From Streptomyces sp. RKND-216 (lineage in GTDB: Bacteria > Actinomycetota > Actinomycetes > Streptomycetales > Streptomycetaceae), in NCBI RefSeq assembly GCF_004795255.1, contig NZ_SSBQ01000002.1:3429501-3493500 (forward strand): a stretch of 64,000 bases of DNA, in the 5' to 3' direction. The notes under the pieces were generated by a model. The model was not told the DNA's origin. It made no database searches and saw only the letters and a list, made by a program, of their open reading frames with translations. Positions 42,869-49,866 of this stretch are shown here, piece after piece. A program made the position numbers and the translations under genes. Within the stretch, counting starts at the first letter, position 1. Every line of letters starts with the position of its first letter.

Positions 42869-45800
42869 TCAGGAGTGGAGGGAAGGGAGTTCGGTGAGGG
42901 TTCGCACGTAGGCCGCGACCGCTGCGGCCTGCGGCTGCGCAGGGAGGTCCGGGGCGTCGCCGGAGCCGTTCCGGGCGGGATCGTCGCTCAAGCCGTGCCG
43001 GGCGGCGAGGGCGTCGGCGGCGTCGGTGGTGAACAGCGCGGGGTTGTCCACCAGAAGGCCGGTCAGCAGTCGTTCCGCCTCCGCGTCCGTCGGGGTGCCG
43101 GTGGTGTCCTCGGCGGCCAGGTGGCGCCGGGCCGTGAGTATGCCGTGCAGGAGCGGGAGGGGGGAGCCGGGCTCGTCCTCGTCGTCCGCCGCCGCCTCGG
43201 CGACCGCGGCGAGGAACGCGCCGGGCGGCACGCTGCGGGCCGGTGCCCCCTCCGTCACCGGCAGTTCGGCGAAGTCCACGCTCTCGCGCCGGAGGACGTG
43301 CAGCGCGCCAGGGCCGGTGCAGGGGTCCTCGCCGAGAGCGGCGATCAGCGTCGCGGCGACCTCGTCCACCGGTGAGTAGTCGGAGCGCATGGGCACACCG
43401 GGCCGCAGCCCGAGACGGCGGAACGCGGCCAGCAGCAGGTGGGTGAGCGCTTTGGCGTTGGGCGCGCCGTTGTCCGCGGCCGGCATCACCTCGCCCAGCC
43501 GGTACACGCGGGCCGGCATTCCTGCCGCACGCGCGGCCAGCACCAGGCGTTCGGCCACCCACTTGGACCGGCTGTAGCCGCCGGCCGGGCGCAGGGCCGC
43601 CGCCGGGTCGAAGTCCTCGGGCACCGGGGCGTCCTGCCGGGCCGCGTGCCGGTCGAGAACGCCGAGCGTGGAGACGTGGTGGAAGGTCTTGCGGCGCCCG
43701 GTGAGGGCGAACCGCAGCGCCTCCACCGTGCCCAGGACGTTGGCGGGGCGGTGCGCGCGGTAGTCGAAGAGGAAGTTCACGAGCGCTCCGACGTGCAGCA
43801 CGGTGTCGCACTCCGCGGCGTGCGCCTCCCACTCCGCCGTGCGCCAGCCGAAGCGCTGCTCACCCAGGTCGCCCGCCCGCACCTCCAGACGGTGCGCGAA
43901 CTGCTCATCCCAGAGGTCGAGTTCGCGTAGCGTCCGGATCAGCCGGTGCCGGGCGGCGGCGTCGTCAGGGGCGCGTACGACGGCCAGCGCGCGGGCGTCG
44001 GTGGCGCTCAGCAGGCGGTGCACCGCGCGGGAGCCGACGAACCCGCAGGCGCCGGTGACCAGCACCGTTCCGGGGCCGGCGGGGGACACGGGCGCGGTGC
44101 GCGAGGCTGCCGCCGGACGTGCCGCTGCGTCGGCGAGGCCGGGCGGCAGCACCGCGTCCCGTTCCATCAGGGCGTGGTCGTCGGCTCCCGGCCCGGCCAC
44201 CGCGCGGGCACGTTCGGCGAGAGCGTCGGCCAGCGCCTGCGGGGTGCGGTGGGCGTACAGGTCGGCCACGCCCGCCTGGAGCGCGAGGTGTTCGCGGATC
44301 CGCATCACCACCCCGAGTGCGGCCAGCGAGTCGCCGCCGCGGGCCACGAAGTCCTCGTGCACGCCGAAGCCGGGAAGGTCCAGGGCCCGGCCCATCAGGT
44401 GGGCGATCCGCTCGGCGGGCGGCACGTCCGCGCCCTCCGCCAGGTCCACGTCCCATACCGCCGGGAGGGCGCCGGGGCCGTCGTCCAGTTTCTCCTCCAC
44501 CAGTGTCCGCAGCGCCGCGAGGTCCACCTTGCCGTTGTCGGTCAGCGGCAGCGTCTGCAGCACCAGGCAGTGGTGCGGCACGTGAATGCGGGGGAGCGAG
44601 GCGAGGAGGTGCGCCCGCAGCGCGTCCGTGGTCGTGCCGTCCTCGCCGGCGACGGCCACGGCGAGCCGGGTGCGGCCGTTGCGGCGCAGGACCAGGGCCT
44701 TGGCCTGGATGACGCCGGGGCAGCCCTCGGCGCAGGTCTCGACCTCGCCCAGCTCGACGCGGACGCCGGCCACCTTGGCCTGCCGGTCGCGGCGACCGGC
44801 GAAGCGGAGCAGCCCGTCGCCGGTGAACCGGCCGAGGTCGCCGGTCCGGTACAGCCGCGGACCGGGCACGTCCCCCAGGGGGTTGCGGACGAACGCCTCG
44901 GCGGTGCGGGCCGGGTCGCCCAGGTAGCCGGCGCCGAGGCAGGCGCCGCCGATGACGATCTCGCCGATGTCGCCGGCCGGGACCGGGCGGAGGTCCTCGT
45001 CGACGACGGCGGCGTAGCAGTTGTCGATCGGCGTGCCGAGCGGGATGCGGTCGCCGTCGGCGTCGGTCACCCGGTGGAAGACCATGCCGATGGACGCCTC
45101 CGAGGGACCGTAGCCGTTGGTGATCTCCAGTCCGGGGAGCAGGGCGCGCAGGCGGTGCACGGCATGCGGGATGATCTCTTCGCCGCCCACCACGAGGTGC
45201 CGCAGCGACGCGACGCGCCGCAGCTGCGCGGGATCGGCGTCGAGGAGGGCGACCAGCATGCCGAGCGTCGCCGGGACGAAGTCGGTGACGGTGACCTGCT
45301 CGGAGCCGACGGCCTGCACGATGTGCTCCAGGTCCAGGAACTCGCCCTGGTCCGGGATGGCGGTGCGGCCGCCGGTCGTCAGCGGCCACAGCAGCTGCCA
45401 GATCGCCGAGTCGAACGTGTGGCGGCTGTTCTGCAGCACCACCTCCTCGCCGGTGGCCGAGAAGTAGGCGGACATGAAGCGGAAGCGGTTCGCGAGCCCG
45501 CCGTGCACGTTCAGCGCGCACTTCGGGGTGCCCGTCGAGCCGGAGGTGAACACCCCGTAGGCGGGCAGGTCGGCCGGCAGCGGGACCTCCGGGCGGCGCG
45601 GGGTGGGCCGGATGGCGTCCACCGACACCGGCCGGGCGTCGCGTCCGCCGCAGGTCTCGGGCCCGGCGGTGAGCACCGTGCGCGGTTCGAGGGCGGTGAA
45701 GATCGTCCGCAGCCGTTCCTCCGGCCACGCCGGGTCGCAGAGCAGGAACGCGGCACCCAGCTTCATCACCGCGACCATACAGACGGGCAGTTCGAGGCTG

Positions 45801-46048
45801 TTGCCGAGCACGACAGGCACCGCGTCGCGGTGGCGCACCCCCGCTGCACGGAGTTCGGCGGCGAGCCCGTTGGCCAGTTCGTCGAAGCTCCGGTAGGTCA
45901 GGCTGCGGGACACCGGGCCGAGGTGCGTGACGGCGCGCCGCTCGGGCGTGCGCCGGGCCTGGTCCTCGATCAGGGTGACGACGGACGCGTACGGTCCGTG
46001 GTCGACGTGGCGGCCCGCGACGCGGGGAGCGGTGTGGGTGGCGTCCAT
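42869..46048 (-). CDS. NRPS-like A-PCP-R protein (carboxylic/amino acid reductase)
   Basis: A 1059-residue, single-module enzyme. Residues 20-510 are an adenylation domain (A3 FTSGSTGTPK, A5 NGYGPSE, A7 YRTGDL, A8 VAGVRVELGEVE, A10 NGKVD with K507). Residues 545-615 are a carrier domain with S574 in GGDS. Residues 660 onward are a thioester reductase with Rossmann motif TGACGFVG and catalytic YSRSKWVAE. There is no condensation or thioesterase domain, so it should activate one acid and release it reductively as an aldehyde or alcohol. My reading of the specificity positions is D-S-W-D-V-G-G-I-G-K, with an acidic residue at 278; I cannot name the substrate. The last 60 residues are a loose, Ala/Pro-rich tail. 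Confidence 0.92.
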   Translation of the reverse strand: MDATHTAPRVAGRHVDHGPYASVVTLIEDQARRTPERRAVTHLGPVSRSLTYRSFDELANGLAAELRAAGVRHRDAVPVVLGNSLELPVCMVAVMKLGAAFLLCDPAWPEERLRTIFTALEPRTVLTAGPETCGGRDARPVSVDAIRPTPRRPEVPLPADLPAYGVFTSGSTGTPKCALNVHGGLANRFRFMSAYFSATGEEVVLQNSRHTFDSAIWQLLWPLTTGGRTAIPDQGEFLDLEHIVQAVGSEQVTVTDFVPATLGMLVALLDADPAQLRRVASLRHLVVGGEEIIPHAVHRLRALLPGLEITNGYGPSEASIGMVFHRVTDADGDRIPLGTPIDNCYAAVVDEDLRPVPAGDIGEIVIGGACLGAGYLGDPARTAEAFVRNPLGDVPGPRLYRTGDLGRFTGDGLLRFAGRRDRQAKVAGVRVELGEVETCAEGCPGVIQAKALVLRRNGRTRLAVAVAGEDGTTTDALRAHLLASLPRIHVPHHCLVLQTLPLTDNGKVDLAALRTLVEEKLDDGPGALPAVWDVDLAEGADVPPAERIAHLMGRALDLPGFGVHEDFVARGGDSLAALGVVMRIREHLALQAGVADLYAHRTPQALADALAERARAVAGPGADDHALMERDAVLPPGLADAAARPAAASRTAPVSPAGPGTVLVTGACGFVGSRAVHRLLSATDARALAVVRAPDDAAARHRLIRTLRELDLWDEQFAHRLEVRAGDLGEQRFGWRTAEWEAHAAECDTVLHVGALVNFLFDYRAHRPANVLGTVEALRFALTGRRKTFHHVSTLGVLDRHAARQDAPVPEDFDPAAALRPAGGYSRSKWVAERLVLAARAAGMPARVYRLGEVMPAADNGAPNAKALTHLLLAAFRRLGLRPGVPMRSDYSPVDEVAATLIAALGEDPCTGPGALHVLRRESVDFAELPVTEGAPARSVPPGAFLAAVAEAAADDEDEPGSPLPLLHGILTARRHLAAEDTTGTPTDAEAERLLTGLLVDNPALFTTDAADALAARHGLSDDPARNGSGDAPDLPAQPQAAAVAAYVRTLTELPSLHS

Positions 46049-46112
46049 CCGTCATCTCTCTTGCCAGAGGGGGAACCGAGGGGCGTGCGTGCTGCTGCGG
46101 TGGTGTGGACGG

Positions 46113-47264
46113 TCAGCGGACGGGCGCCGCCAGGGACCGGCCGGGCGCGAGTGCGGGAGTCAGGGGCGCCGTCGCGGCCGGCGGGGTGTTTCCGGCGGCC
46201 AGCGCGGCGAGCAGTGCGCCGACGGCCGGGGCGGTCTGGATGCCGTAGCCGCCGAGTCCCGCGAGCCAGAAGAACCCGGGTGCGGCAGGGTCCTCGCCGA
46301 GCACCGGGGTGTCGTCGACGACGGATGTCCGCAGTCCGGCCCAGGTGTGGCCGACCCCGCGGATGCGCAGGTCCACGGCGGCGTGGAACCGTTCGACGGC
46401 GATGGCCACGTCCAGGTCGTCGGCGCGCACCCGCCCCGCCGGGTCCGCCACGGGGGTGCTGTCGCACGGCGAGAGCAGCAGGCCGCCCGCCTCGGGCTTG
46501 GCGTAGAAGGTGTCGGCGACGTCGGTGACCATCGGCCATGCGGACGGCCCGGGATCGCCGGGCGGATCGGGGAGCGTCACCAGCGCGGCCGTGCGACGGG
46601 TGCTGCGCAGGCCCGCGGGCGCCACGCCCGCCGTCTGCGCGACCCGGTCCGCCCAGGCCCCGGCCGCGTTCACCAGCACCGGAGCGGCGTACACGGCCTC
46701 GTGCGGCCCGCCGGTGCGCACGTGCCAGAGCCCGCCGACGCGGGTCGACTCCCGTACGGGTGCCCGCGTCACGACGCGGCCGCCGCCCGCCCGCAGGCCG
46801 CGCAGGAAGAGCTGGTGGGTGGCGTCCACGTCGATGTCGCAGGCACCGGGCTTGTACAGCACCCGGTCGAACGCGTCCCGCCTCAGGACCGGGCAGAGCC
46901 GCTGCGCCTCGTCGGGTGTCAGTTCTACCACCGGGCGTTCGGCCAGGGCGCCCGCCGCGTGGGCCTGTGCGAACGCGTCGGCCGTGTCCGGCGATCCGAG
47001 CGCGAGGACTCCGCGGGGGCGCAGCAGCGGTGTGGTGCCCGTGCCGTGGGAGGCGTAGAACGCGCGGGAGGCCGTGGTCAGGGTGCGGACCGCCGGGCCG
47101 CCGAAGTACTCGGAGTACAGCGCCGCCGAACGCCCTGTTGCGTGCATGCCAACCGAGGCTTCGGCCTCCAGCAGGGTGACCCGCCCGGAGGCGCTCAGGA
47201 AATAGGCGGCCGCCGCCCCGGCGATGCCGCCCCCGACGACCAGGAAGTCGCTGCTGTCACTCAC
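46113..47264 (-). CDS. FAD-dependent oxidoreductase (D-amino-acid oxidase/DadA type)
   Basis: A 383-residue flavoenzyme, first gene of the operon. The dinucleotide-binding motif opens the protein (DFLVVGGGIAGAAAAYFLS), then ARxG-like HATGRSAALYSEYF, and the C-terminal FAD motif GLGGYGIQTAPAVGALLAAL. The family oxidises amines or amino acids to imines, with O2 or a quinone as acceptor. The GTG at 47264 is used because the fold starts immediately after; the long upstream in-frame extension is leader. Residues 356-383 form an extra Pro/Ala-rich tail (ending APGRSLAAPVR) beyond the normal fold, a possible shell-targeting tag. Confidence 0.88.
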   Translation of the reverse strand: MSDSSDFLVVGGGIAGAAAAYFLSASGRVTLLEAEASVGMHATGRSAALYSEYFGGPAVRTLTTASRAFYASHGTGTTPLLRPRGVLALGSPDTADAFAQAHAAGALAERPVVELTPDEAQRLCPVLRRDAFDRVLYKPGACDIDVDATHQLFLRGLRAGGGRVVTRAPVRESTRVGGLWHVRTGGPHEAVYAAPVLVNAAGAWADRVAQTAGVAPAGLRSTRRTAALVTLPDPPGDPGPSAWPMVTDVADTFYAKPEAGGLLLSPCDSTPVADPAGRVRADDLDVAIAVERFHAAVDLRIRGVGHTWAGLRTSVVDDTPVLGEDPAAPGFFWLAGLGGYGIQTAPAVGALLAALAAGNTPPAATAPLTPALAPGRSLAAPVR

Positions 47265-47311
47265 GCCGGCCACCCGGTTCCACCCGTCGCCCAGGCCAAC
47301 TCCACCTGGGT

Positions 47312-47371
47312 GCCTGTCAACTGAGCCTGTCAATTGAGCGGGGAGTGTAGGAGAGACGTTCGGGTGTGGCA
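47312..47371 (-). promoter_or_regulatory. Candidate promoter and tandem operator of the nanocompartment operon
   Basis: On the minus strand a -10-like TACACT (47344-47349) lies 16 bases after a weak -35 TGCCAC (47366-47371). Immediately downstream are two tandem 13-bp repeats, GCTCAATTGACAG and GCTCAGTTGACAG (47314-47339), which would lie at or just after the start site, where a repressor could act. Each repeat also contains TTGACA. Confidence 0.45.
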
Positions 47372-47548
47372 TAGATCTCGCACGCGAGTCCCGGGTTTCT
47401 ACCGGACGCTCCCGGAACGGCCCGCGCCCGGGCCCCTCCGTGTGCTGTGCTGACCGGCTCTCCCGGACCTGCCCGGCCCACTCGGGTGACATCCACTGGA
47501 ACGGGCGGCTTCACCCGCCGGCGTGGCGGACTTCTTTCTCGCCGCCGG

Positions 47549-48118
47549 TCACACGCCGCCGGTCGACCGCCCGGCGGGCCCGGCCATCTCGCGGGCCGCT
47601 GCCAGTGCCAGGTGCCACGGATACTCCTGAGGGCGCGCCTCGCCGGGAGCCTTCGGCACGAAGCCGTCCTTCCCGCCATAGAGCATGCGCACGCCCGCCC
47701 CGCGCAGGGTCTCGACGCTGCGCCCGAACTGCGGGTGCGTCGCGTACGCCGCGTTGACGCACGGCAGCACCGCCAGCGGCCACCGCTTGCCGACCGCCTC
47801 GGCGACGTACGCGGCCACGAAGTCCGGGGTGAGGCCGAGCGCGTAGGTGTTGACGCCGTTGAGCGTCGCCGGCGCCACCACGGCCACGTCCGCGTCCGGC
47901 CACAGCGCCGTCTCGTCCGGGCGGCGCAGTGCGCTGCGCACCGGACGTCCCGTCAGTTCGGCCAGTCCGTCGACCTCGTCCGCCAGCCAGCCCCGCGCCG
48001 TGGGCGTCAGCCCGAGGCACACCTCCCACCCGGCGCGCTGTGCCTCCCGCACCACGTCCGCCACGCCCAGCACGGGCGGAGCCGCACACCCCAGCAGATA
48101 GAGCACCTTCGCGTCCAT
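47549..48118 (-). CDS. Flavoprotein of the HFCD (PPC-decarboxylase-like) family
   Basis: A 189-residue flavin-binding protein of the homo-oligomeric Cys-decarboxylase superfamily: VLYLLGCAAPPV at the start, VAVVAPATLNGVNTYALGL (the PxxxN-type flavin/substrate region) and VLPCVNAAYATHPQF (PAMN-like loop with N-A). Family members decarboxylate phosphopantothenoylcysteine or peptidyl-cysteine (LanD). It is not the housekeeping Dfp/CoaBC because it lacks the synthetase half. It is upstream of, and in the same direction as, the nanocompartment operon but about 280 bp away, so membership is uncertain. Confidence 0.82.
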   Translation of the reverse strand: MDAKVLYLLGCAAPPVLGVADVVREAQRAGWEVCLGLTPTARGWLADEVDGLAELTGRPVRSALRRPDETALWPDADVAVVAPATLNGVNTYALGLTPDFVAAYVAEAVGKRWPLAVLPCVNAAYATHPQFGRSVETLRGAGVRMLYGGKDGFVPKAPGEARPQEYPWHLALAAAREMAGPAGRSTGGV

Positions 48119-48178
48119 CGGCCCACCCCACCACACCCGAGCAGCGCGCCGAGAACCGTCATGAAAAGCTGACGAACT

Positions 48179-48652
48179 ATGAGTGACTCTCCGCACGTAC
48201 CCGGTGACGCGGACGACAGAATGCTGCTCGCCCAGTTACGCCTCGACCCCTCCCACGACGACGCGTGGCGCCTCCTCACCGCCACCGCCCGGGACTTCGC
48301 CGCCCAGCCGCAGGCGGACGGCGACACCTGCTGGGTGCAGAGCACCCGCGGCTCCGACGGCGTCGTGACCGTCGGCTACCCCGAGTACAGCGCCCGCGTG
48401 CAGCGTGCCTGCCGGGCCCTCTCCGACGTCGGCGCTGTCACCCCGGCCTACTCCTGGATGCAGCGACGTCCTCCGGCCCTCCCCGACGACGGCACGCCAC
48501 CCGGCGCCGCCGACGCCGTCCGCCTCGCCACCACGATCATCCGCGGCGAACGCTTCTGCGACGGCACCATCGGGCAGGCCGTCGAACGCGGCACCCTCCA
48601 GGCCGTCCTCACCTCCCTGGCCGCCTGGTACGACGCCCGCCGGTCCGCATAG
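48179..48652 (+). CDS. DUF6508-like protein
   Basis: A 157-residue soluble protein. The C-terminal half has AADAVRLATTIIRGERFCDG, IGQAVERGTL and SLAAWYDAR, which I associate with DUF6508; function unknown. Leu20 is encoded by TTA (48236-48238), so translation should need the bldA leucyl-tRNA in Streptomyces and be delayed until development. It is divergent from the flavoprotein gene with only 60 bp between starts. Confidence 0.7.
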   Translation: MSDSPHVPGDADDRMLLAQLRLDPSHDDAWRLLTATARDFAAQPQADGDTCWVQSTRGSDGVVTVGYPEYSARVQRACRALSDVGAVTPAYSWMQRRPPALPDDGTPPGAADAVRLATTIIRGERFCDGTIGQAVERGTLQAVLTSLAAWYDARRSA

Positions 48653-48821
48653 GCGGCCCGCACGCAGCGGCGGGTGCGGCGGCCCGTGGTCCGGGTCGTG
48701 GCAAGTGTCACGCCTTCGCCGCTTCCCGCAGGGGGGCGCCGCCGGGCCCTGGTGAGTCCGGCGGAAGCCCCCTAGCCTGCTGCGGCACTCGTCAACCCCC
48801 CAACGGGAAGGGCCCCTTCGC

Positions 48822-49772
48822 ATGCGATCCGGCAGATCCGTCCCCCTCGGCGCCACCGTGCTCACCGTGCTGACCGCGTTCCTCCTCGCCCTGCTGCCCG
48901 CCACCCGCGCCGACGCCCTCCCGGCCTGGCCGTCCGTCAGCCAGGGCGCTTCCGGCACGGACACCAGGACCGCGCAGTACCTGCTGCGCCACCACGGCCA
49001 CGGCATCGCCGCCGACGGCCAGTTCGGCCCCAACACCCGGTCGGCCGTCGTCGGCTTCCAGAACGCGCGCGGGCTCACCGCCGACGGCGTGATCGGCTCA
49101 CAGACCTGGCCGCACCTGATCGTCTCCGTGCGGCAGGGCGCCACCGGCGACGCGGTGCGCGCCGCCCAGACCCAGCTCAACGCGTACGTCCACGGCATCG
49201 CCGTGGACGGTCAGTTCGGCCCGGCCACCGACGCCGCCGTCCGCGCGTACCAGAGCGCCCACGGCCTCGCCGCCGACGGCCTCGTCGGCCCGCAGACCTG
49301 GCAGAGCCTCATCGGCGGCGGCGACGGCGGGGGCAACCCGTCCGGCTACGCCCTCCCGCTCGACCGCAGCGCCGCCGGCCGCGCCGACTACGCCGCCTCG
49401 CACTGGAACGGCAACCCGGCCGTCGACCTGATCGTGAACTACGTCCCGACGTACGCGATCCGCGGCGGCGTCGTCGACCACTACGACTCCTCGTCCTGCG
49501 GCATCGGCATCCGCCTCCTCCAGTCCGACGGCTCCCGCTTCGTCTACTGCCACCTCTCCGCCCGCTCCGTCGGCGACGGCGCCCAGGTCTCCGCCGGGGC
49601 CCGGCTCGGCACCACCGGCGACACCGGCAACTCGGGCGCCCCGCACCTGCACGTCGAGATCCGCACCGCGGACGGCGTCGCCCGCTGCCCGCAGACCTAC
49701 CTCACCGCCATCTACGACGGCCACACCCCGCCGGGGCTCTACACCCTCCCCACCTCCGGCTGCACCGCCTGA
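48822..49772 (+). CDS. Secreted M23 peptidoglycan endopeptidase with two peptidoglycan-binding domains
   Basis: A 316-residue exported protein. Signal peptide [20 protein letters not shown] ends near ADA. Two peptidoglycan_binding_1 repeats follow ([20 protein letters not shown] and [20 protein letters not shown], each ending DG-x-[IV]GxQTW), then a Gly-rich linker and an M23 (LytM) domain with zinc-ligand regions [10 protein letters not shown] and HLHVEIR, plus [12 protein letters not shown]. It would cut peptide cross-links in the wall. ATG at 48822, GAAGGG ahead. A very strong terminator follows. Confidence 0.9.
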   Translation: MRSGRSVPLGATVLTVLTAFLLALLPATRADALPAWPSVSQGASGTDTRTAQYLLRHHGHGIAADGQFGPNTRSAVVGFQNARGLTADGVIGSQTWPHLIVSVRQGATGDAVRAAQTQLNAYVHGIAVDGQFGPATDAAVRAYQSAHGLAADGLVGPQTWQSLIGGGDGGGNPSGYALPLDRSAAGRADYAASHWNGNPAVDLIVNYVPTYAIRGGVVDHYDSSSCGIGIRLLQSDGSRFVYCHLSARSVGDGAQVSAGARLGTTGDTGNSGAPHLHVEIRTADGVARCPQTYLTAIYDGHTPPGLYTLPTSGCTA

Positions 49773-49789
49773 TCCGCACGAGCTCACGG

Positions 49790-49836
49790 AAAGGGGGTGG
49801 GTGGACGCGCGTCCTGCGCGTCCACCCACCCCCTTT
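49790..49836. terminator. Perfect 21-bp bidirectional terminator
   Basis: Positions 49790-49810 and 49816-49836 are exact reverse complements with a 5-base loop; the minus-strand side ends in three T residues. It lies between converging protease genes. Confidence 0.88.
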
Positions 49837-49866
49837 GGTGTCAGCCGTTCCCGGCAGCCGGAAGGG

